This document shows, in pieces, positions 50,457-58,022 of a DNA stretch of 64,000 bases (position 1 is the first letter of the stretch; every line of letters starts with the position of its first letter). Both the position numbers and the translations under genes were made by a program. Origin of the DNA: Streptomyces prunicolor NBRC 13075 (GTDB lineage Bacteria > Actinomycetota > Actinomycetes > Streptomycetales > Streptomycetaceae). A model generated the notes under the pieces. It searched no databases and had not been told where the DNA came from. It was given only the letters and a program-made list of their open reading frames with translations. Where the stretch lies: contig NZ_BARF01000064.1 in assembly GCF_000367365.1 (NCBI RefSeq), positions 107,621 through 171,620 on the forward strand, read 5' to 3'.

Positions 50457-50498
50457 GTGGGCTCGGTCGAGGTGCCGCAGAAGGTCGGCCGAGCCCAC
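50457..50498. terminator. Hairpin terminator after the first PL9 gene
   Basis: GTGGGCTCGG (50457-50466) pairs exactly with CCGAGCCCAC (50489-50498). It lies between the convergent PL9 gene and the small leftward operon. Confidence 0.65.
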
Positions 50499-50505
50499 AT
50501 CAGTG

Positions 50506-50772
50506 TTAGGCGGACAGGTGCCACAGGGCGTACGCCACGACCAGGAGCAGCAGCCCCGCACCTGCCATGACGACACCCAGGAACCGCAGATAGCCGACGG
50601 TCGCGAAAACGGTGGGCGAACCACCGAGGCGCCCCATCGCCGCCCATGCCGCCTCGTTCTTGAGCCGGATCCGTTCGGACCTCCGCGTGGTGATACCCCG
50701 CACATCGAAGGCCCAGCTCAGTCCGCACCACAGAGCCAGCAGACCGCCCAGGGCGAAGACGATGTCGATCAC
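50506..50772 (-). CDS. 88-residue two-helix membrane protein
   Basis: Hydrophobic helices at about 3-22 and 60-83 flank a basic cytoplasmic loop (GITTRRSERIRLKNEAAWAAMG). The start is GTG 50772, overlapping the stop of the 43-residue gene (GTGA), with GAAGGAG about 9 bases upstream. The family is not identified. It is the last gene of a three-gene mini-operon. Confidence 0.6.
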   Translation of the reverse strand: MIDIVFALGGLLALWCGLSWAFDVRGITTRRSERIRLKNEAAWAAMGRLGGSPTVFATVGYLRFLGVVMAGAGLLLLVVAYALWHLSA

Positions 50773-50900
50773 GTTCTCGGTTCTCCTTCGGTGATGTGTT
50801 CTGTGTCAGCGGCCGCCGACCGCGGCTTCCCGGAGTCGGCCTCCGGCCACCACAGGCCCAGATCCAGCAGGATCTTCCGGGCCTCGTCCTCAACGCTCAC
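50769..50900 (-). CDS. 43-residue protein resembling the N-terminus of WXG/T7SS-type toxins
   Basis: GTG 50900 to a TGA that overlaps the membrane-protein start. The product begins MSVEDEARKILLDLGLWWPE and then DSGKPRSAAADTEH. The ILLDLGLWWPEADSGKxR pattern resembles the start of the helical export-signal domain found at the head of actinobacterial polymorphic toxins, but the rest of the domain is missing. It overlaps the upstream gene by 11 bases. It may be a remnant or a real mini-gene. Confidence 0.5.
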   Translation of the reverse strand: MSVEDEARKILLDLGLWWPEADSGKPRSAAADTEHITEGEPRT

Positions 50901-51030
50901 CGGCACCGTCCGAATCGGTGACCTTCACTTCGGTGAACATCCCGGCGATCAACTCGTCGTTGCCGACATGACCGTCCGCCATGTCGGCGGTCTTGATGAG
51001 GGCCTTGGCCGGGTCGTTGCCGTCACCCAT
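50890..51030 (-). CDS. 46-residue small conserved-type protein
   Basis: ATG 51030 with GGGGGAA about 7 bases upstream opens a 46-codon frame: MGDGNDPAKALIKTADMADG, then a core VGNDELIAGMFTEVKVT. It starts the mini-operon 46 aa - 43 aa - 88 aa. I do not recognise a function. Its good ribosome site and the chain of overlaps support it as real. Confidence 0.5.
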   Translation of the reverse strand: MGDGNDPAKALIKTADMADGHVGNDELIAGMFTEVKVTDSDGAGER

Positions 51031-51107
51031 CGCGCGTTCCCCCGTTCGCAGTCGCGTCCACGACGGTAGGGGAGGCCCGCCAAGAGAAGGTCAAGTGAGG
51101 CCCATGC

Positions 51108-51123
51108 GCGGGTAATTACCCGC
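51108..51123. promoter_or_regulatory. 16-bp perfect palindrome in a divergent promoter region
   Basis: GCGGGTAATTACCCGC, between the leftward mini-operon and the rightward HAD phosphatase gene, about 80 bases from the mini-operon start. It looks like an operator for one or both. Confidence 0.55.
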
Positions 51124-51232
51124 CCTGTGGATTGCGTATCGATCGGATAACGCTCCTCGCGCCCGGCGCGTGATGCGCGTAGACAGTCTCTGACCTGGTG
51201 CATCACCCATCGGAACCAGATCCGGAGATTCC

Positions 51233-52024
51233 ATGCGGAAGTCCCTTAGAGCGGCCGCCCTCGGCGCCGCCTGTGTCGTCGCCGGTGCCGCCCTGTACGG
51301 CAGTGGCGTCGCCACCGCCGGTCAGTCGACGGCGAACTCGACGCACGAGCCGTACAACATCGGCCTGTTGACGAAGGACATCGACACCTACTACGGCACC
51401 GCGCTCGACAGCGGTGGCGTCTACCAGGCCTCGGCGACCAGCCCGTACGCCAAGGACCTGGCGCGCATCGACGCGTCGGCGAAGAAGTACATAGACGAGG
51501 CCGTGCGCAAGCACCACAAGGGCGTCAAGCCCGCGGTCGTCTTCGACATCGACGACACGCTGCTGCTCAGCCTCGACTACGAGAAGAAGAACAACTACGG
51601 CTACAGCTCGGCCACTTGGGCCGCGTACGTCGCGCAGGCCAACCGCCCGGAGGTCTTCGGCAGCCCCGAGCTGGTCAAGTACGCCGCGTCCAAGGGCGTC
51701 ACGGTGTTCTACAACTCGGGTCTCAGCGAGGCGCAGCGCACCTACGCGGTCGACAACCTGAAGAAGGTCGGCGCCGACGTCAACCTCGACGCCGACCACA
51801 TGTTCCTCAAGAACACGGCCAACCCGCCGTCGTACTTGAGCGGTTGCGCGACCGCCGGTACCTGGACCTGCACCACCGTGCAGTACAAGTCCGGTACCCG
51901 GAAGCACATCGAGGACCTCGGGTACAACATCATCGCCAACTTCGGCGACCAGTACTCGGACCTCGACGGGGGCTACGCCGACAAGACGTACAAGATCCCC
52001 AACCCGACCTACTTCGTCGGCTAG
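51233..52024 (+). CDS. Secreted HAD-family acid phosphatase
   Basis: A 263-residue exported protein with signal peptide (about 1-30). The HAD nucleophile motif is VVFDIDDTLLLS; motif II is the Asn/Ser region VFYNSGLS; motif III lysine is in YKSGTRKHIE; motif IV is NFGDQYSDLDGG. This is the class B/subfamily IIIB acid-phosphatase pattern, releasing phosphate outside the membrane. GGAGA lies 5 bases before ATG 51233. It ends in a triple 8-bp repeat shared with the convergent GH43 gene. Confidence 0.88.
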   Translation: MRKSLRAAALGAACVVAGAALYGSGVATAGQSTANSTHEPYNIGLLTKDIDTYYGTALDSGGVYQASATSPYAKDLARIDASAKKYIDEAVRKHHKGVKPAVVFDIDDTLLLSLDYEKKNNYGYSSATWAAYVAQANRPEVFGSPELVKYAASKGVTVFYNSGLSEAQRTYAVDNLKKVGADVNLDADHMFLKNTANPPSYLSGCATAGTWTCTTVQYKSGTRKHIEDLGYNIIANFGDQYSDLDGGYADKTYKIPNPTYFVG

Positions 52025-52044
52025 TTCGCTAGTTCGCTAGTTCG
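52021..52044. repeat. Three tandem copies of CTAGTTCG spanning two stop codons
   Basis: CTAGTTCG at 52021-52028, 52029-52036 and 52037-52044. The first copy contains the TAG stop of the phosphatase gene; the CTA of the third is the stop (TAG on the minus strand) of the convergent GH43 gene. Confidence 0.9.
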
Positions 52045-54265
52045 TACGGGTCGTCGGTACGGGGCTGACCGACCCGAGGCTGGGCACCACCGGCAGGATC
52101 GTGCCGTCCGCCGCGAACCGTAGGCGGTCGATCGTGGTCTCCCGGTGGGTGCCGTCCCCACCAGGCTTTCCCGGCCCGTTCAGGGCGAACCGGTGGTAGA
52201 CGATGTACCAGTCGTCGGTCCCCGGAGCGTTCACCACGGAGTGGTGGCCGGTGCCGAGGATGCCGTACTCGGGGTTCTTGGACAGGATCGTGCCCCGCTC
52301 GGTCCACGGACCGAGCGGGGACGGTCCCGTCGCGTAGGCCACGTGGTAGTTCTCGCTGCGGGTGTCGTCCTCGGACCACATGAAGTAGTACGTGCCCTTG
52401 CGCTTCACCACGAAGGACCCCTCACGGAAGTCGCCCGCCGTGATGTCCTTCACCTTCGTCGCGTCGTACGACGTCATGTCCGCGTTCAGCGGCACCACGT
52501 ACGCGTGCCCGTTGCCCCAGTAGAGATACGACTGCCCGTCGTCGTCCGTGAAGACGGCCGGGTCGATCATCTGGCCGCTGAACGAACCACCCTTCGCCAC
52601 AAGGGGTTTGCCGAGCGCGTCCTTGAACGGACCGGCGGGCGAGTCCGCCACCGCGACCCCGATCTGCTGCTCGGCGCAGAAGTAGAAGTAGTACTTCCCG
52701 TCGCGTTCCGCGATCGCCGGCGCCCACGCGTTCTTGTCGGCCCAGGAGACGTCGGGCCCCAGGTCGAGGATCACTCCGTGGTCCCGCCAGTGGACCAAGT
52801 CCCTTGAGGAGTACGCCTTGAAGCTCGTCCCGCTCCAGCCCGCGTAGCCGTCGCTCGTCGGATAGATCCAGTACTGCCCGTCGAGATAGTGCACGTCCGG
52901 ATCGGCGGTCAGCCCCGGCAGCACGGGACTTCGCGTCGGCACCGCCTCCACCGTCCAGGTGCGGCTCGTTCCGTCCGCGGCCGTGACTGTGTACTGCTGT
53001 GGTGTGCGGAAGTCGCGTCGCTTGCCGGACGGCGGGCTGATCGTGGAGCCCGAGCCGATCGCCAGCGAGGGCGCCAAGTGCCGCAGATCCGCGCCGGGTT
53101 GCATCGGCAGCACGACCTTCGACGAGGCCTCCGTGACGACGGCGTACCCTTTCTGCCCGCCCGCCGTCGCGTCCACGACCGACGTCGGAGTGGCGGGATA
53201 CGCGGCCAGCAGCCGGTCGTACTCCGCCTGTGTCACCGGAAGTACCGTGCCGTGCCGGGGACTTGCCGGGAGTTGGTAGTCCGTGGAGGGGGTCCACTCG
53301 CCGGAGTCGAGGTCGGTGGTCTCGAAGGGGACGTAGCCGCGCAGCCCGTACTCGTCGACGAACAGGTACCACTTCTTCTCGGTGTTGGACTTGAACACCG
53401 TCGGCCCCTCGCCCCGCTCGATCGCACCGCTGCCGATGCACTCGGAGACGAAGTCGTACGACGTGGAGGTCAGCGAGGTCGACTTCTCGCCGGTGATGAA
53501 CTTCGAGCAGGGCGAGCTGGACGACGGGTCGCGCTCGTCCTTGGTGTAGCGGTAGTAAGTGTCCTTGTACTTCACGACAGTTGAGTCGATGACGGAGTAA
53601 CCGGGGTCGTCCCAGACCTTCGGCGCGCTGAAAGTACGGAAGTCCTTGGTGGTCGCGTACATCATGCGGTTGTACGTCGAGCCGGTGTGCTCGGGATCGT
53701 CGTCGGCGTACAGCTTCGACGCCCAGAAGACGACGTACTCACCGAGCGAGTCGTCCCAATAGGCCTCTGGTGCCCAGGTGTTGCCCGCGTTGTCCGGGGC
53801 CACCTTCACCAGCCGCTGGTCGGTCCAGTGGACCAGGTCGGTCGACTCCCAGATCATCACGGACTTGCTGCCGTGCCGCTGGACGTCGTCCCAACTCCCG
53901 CTGCTGTTCCGGTACATCCGCAGGTCGGTGGCGATCAGGTAGAACTTGTCGCCCTTCGGGGAGCGGATCACGAACGGGTCGCGCAGCCCCTTCTCGCCGA
54001 TCGTCGACGTCAGGACCGGCTTGCCCTGGTTCAACTCCCGCCAGTGCAGCGGGTCGTTGCCCCGGCTGAGGGCGTAGCGGATCTGTTCGCCGTCGGCGGT
54101 GCCCTCGCCGGTGAAGTAGGCGAAGAGGTAGCCGGCGTACTTGGGGTGGGTCACGGGCGGTCCTCCTGAGTGCGCGGTACTGGGTGGGGCGGCGAGCAGG
54201 GCGAGGAGAAGGGTGAGGAGGGCCAGGAAGGGGAGCAGGAGGGTGCGGGCGGTGCGGGGTCGCAT
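52037..54265 (-). CDS. Secreted protein with two GH43-type catalytic modules
   Basis: A 742-residue exported enzyme: signal peptide (about 1-32), propeller 1 (about 40-355), a small beta domain (about 365-445), and propeller 2 (about 450-742). Both propellers keep candidate catalytic acids. Module 1 has LRDPFVIRSPKGDKFYLIATD, SVIDSTVVKYKDTYY and GEGPTVFKSNTEKKWYLF. Module 2 has TADPDVHYLDGQYWIYPTSD, MIDPAVFTDDDGQSYLYWG and REGSFVVKRKGTYYFMWSED. GH43 enzymes cleave arabinan, arabinoxylan or galactan side chains. Two active modules in one chain could act on two linkages of pectin side chains. AGGA lies 7 bases before ATG 54265. It is divergent from the second PL9 gene. Confidence 0.87.
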   Translation of the reverse strand: MRPRTARTLLLPFLALLTLLLALLAAPPSTAHSGGPPVTHPKYAGYLFAYFTGEGTADGEQIRYALSRGNDPLHWRELNQGKPVLTSTIGEKGLRDPFVIRSPKGDKFYLIATDLRMYRNSSGSWDDVQRHGSKSVMIWESTDLVHWTDQRLVKVAPDNAGNTWAPEAYWDDSLGEYVVFWASKLYADDDPEHTGSTYNRMMYATTKDFRTFSAPKVWDDPGYSVIDSTVVKYKDTYYRYTKDERDPSSSSPCSKFITGEKSTSLTSTSYDFVSECIGSGAIERGEGPTVFKSNTEKKWYLFVDEYGLRGYVPFETTDLDSGEWTPSTDYQLPASPRHGTVLPVTQAEYDRLLAAYPATPTSVVDATAGGQKGYAVVTEASSKVVLPMQPGADLRHLAPSLAIGSGSTISPPSGKRRDFRTPQQYTVTAADGTSRTWTVEAVPTRSPVLPGLTADPDVHYLDGQYWIYPTSDGYAGWSGTSFKAYSSRDLVHWRDHGVILDLGPDVSWADKNAWAPAIAERDGKYYFYFCAEQQIGVAVADSPAGPFKDALGKPLVAKGGSFSGQMIDPAVFTDDDGQSYLYWGNGHAYVVPLNADMTSYDATKVKDITAGDFREGSFVVKRKGTYYFMWSEDDTRSENYHVAYATGPSPLGPWTERGTILSKNPEYGILGTGHHSVVNAPGTDDWYIVYHRFALNGPGKPGGDGTHRETTIDRLRFAADGTILPVVPSLGSVSPVPTTRTN

Positions 54266-54316
54266 GGCACATCCTGGGGGAGTGTGGGGGATTCTGTTGA
54301 GTGGCTGTGCCTTCGG

Positions 54317-54345
54317 AGTGTCACCAGCGAGGTGCGGGGCGTCAA
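54317..54345 (-). promoter_or_regulatory. Promoter of the two-module GH43 gene
   Basis: On the minus strand TTGACG (54345-54340) and GACACT (54322-54317) are 17 bp apart, about 52 bases upstream of ATG 54265. Confidence 0.5.
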
Positions 54346-54368
54346 TCGGTGCGGGTGGGACGGGCCGG

Positions 54369-54383
54369 AGCGAAAGTTTCGCT
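54369..54383. promoter_or_regulatory. CGAAAGTTTCG palindrome between divergent pectin genes
   Basis: AGCGAAAGTTTCGCT is a perfect 7+1+7 palindrome between the divergent GH43 and PL9 genes. CGAA-N-TTCG-type sites are known operators of polysaccharide-degradation genes in Streptomyces, so it is a strong candidate for shared control of both genes. Confidence 0.6.
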
Positions 54384-54449
54384 TCCTTCCCCCCGCCTTT
54401 TCCCGTGACCGCGGCAACCCTTTCCGGCCGCGGCGGCGACCAGGGATCA

Positions 54450-54483
54450 GAAACGGGCCGGGGCGGCCCCTCCGGCCCGTTTC
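54450..54483 (+). other. 12-bp hairpin in the leader of the second PL9 gene
   Basis: GAAACGGGCCGG (54450-54461) pairs perfectly with CCGGCCCGTTTC (54472-54483), ending 31 bases before GTG 54515. Within a leader this could act as an attenuator or an mRNA stabiliser; alternatively it ends an upstream transcript. Confidence 0.5.
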
Positions 54484-54514
54484 GTCCTCGTCATCCAGGA
54501 AAGGAACCAACGCC

Positions 54515-55669
54515 GTGCGTACGAGCACCGGACGCCACCGCAGGACCCGCACCCTCTCGATCGCCGCCGCGGTGGCCGTCGCCGCGGGGGCGGGCGGCGT
54601 CTACCTCGGCCTCAACAGCGGTGGCGCGCAAGCCGCTTCGCCGACGGTCACCGTGTCCACCACCGCCCAGCTGGAGTCGGCCGTGGCCAACGCCACGGCG
54701 GGGACGGTGATCCAGGTCCGCGCCGGCACCTACACCCCGGCTGCGACCCTCAAGTCCACGGCGAACGGCACCAGTTCGGCCCGCATCACCTTGCAGGCGT
54801 ACGGCACGGAGAAGGTGAAGATCGACGGCTCCAAGCTGCCCGCGGGCCAGTGGCTGGCCGGAATCTACGGCGACTACTGGACGGTGCAGAACCTCACGTT
54901 CCAGAACTCCCCGGCACAGGGCTTCGTAGCCACGTCGTCGGTAGGCGGCATCTTCAAAAACCTGGTGACGGCGAACAACGGTGACTCCGGCTTCACCCTG
55001 CGCGGCGACGGCACCACGAACAACCTCGTGCAGAACCTGGACAGTTACGGCAACTACGACGCCGCCGGGCACGGCCAGAACGCCGACGGCATCGCCATCA
55101 AGTTCGGCTCCGGCACCGGCAACAAGGTCACCGGCGCCCGCCTCTACAACAACTCGGACGACGGCCTCGACCTGTGGCAGTTCTCCTCGCCGGTCACCAT
55201 CGAGCACTCCTGGGCGTTCGGCAACGGCAAGAACCGCTGGAACGACTCCGCGTTCGAGGGCAACGGCAACGGCTTCAAGCTCGGCGGCGGAGGCGTCTCG
55301 GTCGCGCACGTCGTCAACGACAACGCGGCCTGGGACAACACCCTCAACGGCTTCACCGAGAACTCCAACACCGGCGCGATCGTCCTCAACCGCAACACCG
55401 CGTACGCCAACACGGAGGCGGGCTTCTTCTTCGCCACCAGCAAGGCCCGCCTGGCCCGGAACCTCGCGGTCGGCAACAAGGGCGGCCTGGACAAGCTCGG
55501 TTCGGCCACGGTCTCCGCGGCCAACAACTGGGACAGCCGGGTCACCGCCCCGTCCTTCAAGTCGACGGACGCGACGACGGCGTACGGTGCCCGTTCGTCG
55601 AGCGGGACGCTGCCGACGACGACGTTCCTGACGACGGGCTCTACGACGATCGGCGCGACGATGGACTGA
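54515..55669 (+). CDS. Secreted pectate lyase, PL9-type (second copy)
   Basis: A 384-residue paralogue of the gene at 49320, with a longer signal region (cleavage near AQA-A). The same marks are present: NNGDSGFTLRGDGTTNNL, LDSYGNYDAAGHGQNADGIA, IKFGSGTGN and LYNNSDDGLDLW. The final 23 residues match the other copy almost exactly, while the middle has drifted. GTG 54515 lies behind AAAGGAA. It is probably controlled through the palindrome at 54369. Confidence 0.9.
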   Translation: MRTSTGRHRRTRTLSIAAAVAVAAGAGGVYLGLNSGGAQAASPTVTVSTTAQLESAVANATAGTVIQVRAGTYTPAATLKSTANGTSSARITLQAYGTEKVKIDGSKLPAGQWLAGIYGDYWTVQNLTFQNSPAQGFVATSSVGGIFKNLVTANNGDSGFTLRGDGTTNNLVQNLDSYGNYDAAGHGQNADGIAIKFGSGTGNKVTGARLYNNSDDGLDLWQFSSPVTIEHSWAFGNGKNRWNDSAFEGNGNGFKLGGGGVSVAHVVNDNAAWDNTLNGFTENSNTGAIVLNRNTAYANTEAGFFFATSKARLARNLAVGNKGGLDKLGSATVSAANNWDSRVTAPSFKSTDATTAYGARSSSGTLPTTTFLTTGSTTIGATMD

Positions 55670-55682
55670 CCTGACGCGTGAG

Positions 55683-55722
55683 GAGACCCCGGACCCCGTC
55701 ACCGCGGGTTGACCGGGGTCTC
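55683..55722. terminator. Hairpin terminator after the second PL9 gene
   Basis: GAGACCCCGG (55683-55692) pairs with CCGGGGTCTC (55713-55722), with a further ACCC/GGGT pairing inside the loop. It lies between convergent genes. Confidence 0.75.
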
Positions 55723-55738
55723 TGCCTCGTGAGGGTCT

Positions 55739-56047
55739 TCAGTAGACGATCACCCTCCAGCGCTCGACCCACCGCAGCCACTCACCGCTCGTACCGCGCA
55801 CCAGGACGCGATCGGCGTCCATCTGCCAGACGGTGCCGTAGAGCGTGGCGTCGGTCAGGTCCACCCTGACGATGTCGTAGACGTCCAGGTCATCCTCGAC
55901 CGGTCGAGTCCACGCATGCGCACATCGATCGCAGAGGTAGCCGACCACATCGCATCCACCGACAGCCGTCGGCTCGCCCGGCCGGACCGCGTGAACGAAG
56001 CACCGAGGGCATGGGTCGGCGGTGTGCTCGCCTACTGTTCGGGACAT
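55739..56047 (-). CDS. 102-residue zinc-ribbon-like protein
   Basis: Start ATG 56047, behind AGGATC, inside the last codons of the upstream esterase gene (16-base overlap). The N-terminal half has CPRC (about residue 13) and CDRC (about 39), a likely zinc knuckle; the C-terminal half is a small beta domain (IVRVDLTDATLYGTVWQMDA). No function is recognised. The overlap implies cotranscription with the esterase. Confidence 0.6.
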   Translation of the reverse strand: MSRTVGEHTADPCPRCFVHAVRPGEPTAVGGCDVVGYLCDRCAHAWTRPVEDDLDVYDIVRVDLTDATLYGTVWQMDADRVLVRGTSGEWLRWVERWRVIVY

Positions 56048-56952
56048 CGTTCGATCCTGCTGTACGGCGACGAAGGACAGCAACCCGGGGAATCACCGAC
56101 GTCGGACCGCCACAACCAGCGCAAGGCGTCGGGCAGCAGGACACCACCGTGGTTGGGGCTGTGGCCGCCGTCCCCCAGGACGAGGCGGAAGTCGTAGCCG
56201 GCTTCTGCGAGCGCGGCCGCGACACGCAGGTTGGCGGCGAGCCAGTTCGCCTCGGGCTCGTTCCAGCGCAGGTCACGATGGCCTGCCTGGAGGAAAATCC
56301 GCAGCGGCTTGCGGGGAACGCGGGGAATGACCTCGGGGTACGGGTTGCCGCCCGGCATCTGCGCGAAGCTGGACAGGTACCCGATGACGCGGCGGAACTT
56401 GTCCGGGCGCAGCCACGCCGCGGTGAAGGCGCAGTTGCCGCCGCTGCTGCCACCGCAGATGCCCCATCGATCCGGGTCCTCGGCGATCGAGTAGTGCTTC
56501 CTGACCTCGGGGATGATCTCGTTCAGAACGAAGCCGGCATACGCATCGTCGTAGGCGTCGTACTCGGTGTTGCGGTTCTTCGGTTCCTCGGCGTCGGTGA
56601 AGACGCCGGGGTCGACGAACACGCCGATGGTGACCGGGATGTCCCCACGGTGGACGAGGTTGTCCAGGACTGTCGCGCCGCGGACCTCCCCTGCGGGGTC
56701 CAGGTACCACCACCCGTCCTGGAACACCATCAGCGACGCCGGCTCGGCCGGGTCGTACCGCGCGGGCACATGGACCCAGAACTTCCGTGACGTGCCCGGG
56801 TAGATCGCGCTGTCGTTCCAGTCGGACTCGACCGTCTCCCCGACGGGCACGTCCGGCTGTGGAGCCGAGTCGGGGCCGTGGGCGTAGTGAACGTCCGTCT
56901 GGCCGACCGGAATTGGCTGGTAGGGCACCTCGATCGTCACGCGGGCCAACAT
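56032..56952 (-). CDS. Esterase-D/enterochelin-esterase-like alpha/beta hydrolase
   Basis: A 306-residue alpha/beta hydrolase without an obvious signal peptide. An N-terminal segment (about 1-65) leads into the catalytic domain with FWVHVPARYD, VFQDGWWYL, the nucleophile elbow GGSSGGN (about 180) and the final histidine in GGHSPNHGG (about 280). The order resembles Fes/IroE-like esterases and feruloyl or acetyl esterases of plant cell-wall loci. A role in pectin side-chain de-esterification is possible from location, but the substrate is not shown by sequence. The start at ATG 56952 lacks a strong ribosome site; a GTG at 56940 is an alternative. Confidence 0.75.
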   Translation of the reverse strand: MLARVTIEVPYQPIPVGQTDVHYAHGPDSAPQPDVPVGETVESDWNDSAIYPGTSRKFWVHVPARYDPAEPASLMVFQDGWWYLDPAGEVRGATVLDNLVHRGDIPVTIGVFVDPGVFTDAEEPKNRNTEYDAYDDAYAGFVLNEIIPEVRKHYSIAEDPDRWGICGGSSGGNCAFTAAWLRPDKFRRVIGYLSSFAQMPGGNPYPEVIPRVPRKPLRIFLQAGHRDLRWNEPEANWLAANLRVAAALAEAGYDFRLVLGDGGHSPNHGGVLLPDALRWLWRSDVGDSPGCCPSSPYSRIERCPEQ

Positions 56953-57088
56953 AGGAGAGACCGCGACCGTCTCAAAGGGATTTAGGACCTACCCCGGACG
57001 GCTCGACGTCTCTGTCCTGCTTCGGGACGAAGCGGCTCAGCCGCGGCCCACGCCTCGTGTCTCCCCCTTCAGGCGATAGCTTGCGGTC

Positions 57089-57277
57089 ATGACCGATGAC
57101 ATTGTCCTGCGCCTCGATCGTGACACCGCCGAGGACCTGTACGAGGTGCTGTGGCTGGTGGGTGAGCACATCGCCGCCGGCGCACCTATCACGGAACCGC
57201 CGCCAGAGGCGGACGCACGGTTGGCACGGATGTTCAAGTCGTTGGGTGACTCGCTGGGCAAGGGCAGGGTGGTCTAG
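57089..57277 (+). CDS. 62-residue small protein, possibly leaderless
   Basis: A short acidic helical protein (LDRDTAEDLYEVLWLVGEHI, LARMFKSLGDSLGKG). No ribosome site precedes ATG 57089, but TAGCTT (57077-57082) ends 6 bases before it, as expected of the -10 box of a leaderless mRNA. No family is recognised. Confidence 0.55.
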   Translation: MTDDIVLRLDRDTAEDLYEVLWLVGEHIAAGAPITEPPPEADARLARMFKSLGDSLGKGRVV

Positions 57278-57308
57278 CGACGACCGCAACGCGGCACTGA
57301 TTCAGGCC

Positions 57309-57383
57309 GGCTGTGTACGCGGTCCTGGAACACCCGAGCTTCTCGGGCTTGGAGTGCGAGTTCGATTCTCGGCACCCGCTCCA
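57309..57383 (+). pseudogene. Degenerate tRNA (tRNA-Gly-like) ending in CCA
   Basis: The 75-base stretch ends CACCCGCTCCA, with a T arm (GCGAG, loop TTCGATT, CTCGG; four pairs plus one G-G mismatch) and an anticodon-arm-like stem CCGAGC/GCTTGG with a 7-base loop. The 3' half matches Streptomyces glycine tRNAs with acceptor GCGGGTG as I remember them. The 5' half does not pair: GGCTGTG cannot form the acceptor stem and the D stem is broken. It is a decayed tRNA or the scar of an element that integrated at a tRNA 3' end. Confidence 0.5.
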
Positions 57384-57510
57384 GAGTTCGCCCCCGGGCC
57401 AGAGACCTGGGGTTGTTCTTCGCTAAAGCTCGTCGAGGAGTGTGCAGCCCGGCTTCACCGTTCATGCCGCAATATCCCGCACCAGAAGATCGCAGCCTGC
57501 CGTTCCCTCG

Positions 57511-57903
57511 TCACAGCGGCAGATCAGCGGGCAGGACGCGGAATGCCTTGTGCCGGCCGAGAGGACGTACGGCACGGAAGTCGCGCCGGTCGAGGGCGAG
57601 GATCGTGTCGGTGTCGTAGTCCGCTGCCAACGGCATGTTCACAGCATCGGTGAGGTCCAGATCCAGTGCGCCGTAGCGGACGCGGACGGATGGGGCGGCG
57701 CCCACGTGGCCCTCCGTGATCTCGGGCATGGCGACCCGGCCTCGGCTCATCCAACGCCGGAGGTCATCGACCGCGCTGATGGCGGCCTCACGCCCGAGCT
57801 CGCGCGTAGCGACGTGATCGAGTTTCGCCAGCAGGAGCGGGGACATGACCAGAAGTCCGGCGGACATGATCGCCTCATGCGCTGGGATCGTCGGCCTGGT
57901 CAC
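57511..57903 (-). pseudogene. N-terminally truncated PIN-domain (VapC-like) toxin
   Basis: The frame encodes the C-terminal two-thirds of a PIN-domain RNase toxin: LLVMSPLLLAKLDHVATREL and LTDAVNMPLAADYDTDTILALDRRDF. The first strand with its catalytic aspartate is absent, and the usual glutamate in the LLLAELDH segment is lysine here. GTG 57903 lacks a properly spaced ribosome site. No intact antitoxin is found upstream. The gene appears dead. Confidence 0.65.
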
Positions 57904-57984
57904 CTCCCTCTGGACCGGGATCTCCCTTGGAGTCCGGCTCGCAAAGGACCTTTGACATGGTTGCCCGCCGGCAGGCGAAGGGGC

Positions 57985-58007
57985 TTGAGTCTCCAGTAAG
58001 GGGAGAC
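57985..58007 (+). promoter_or_regulatory. MerR-type operator of the merR-like gene
   Basis: TTGAGT (57985-57990) is followed by the inverted repeat GTCTCC (57989-57994) and GGAGAC (58002-58007) with 7 bases between. This is the usual MerR layout, upstream of the MerR gene itself, and suggests autoregulation. Confidence 0.65.
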
Positions 58008-58022
58008 GCGAAGGTGGGGGGC

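Noticed and set aside
57875..57958. 27-codon minus-strand frame next to the PIN remnant, as a possible antitoxin
   Set aside because: No ribosome site and no antitoxin motif; too short to support.
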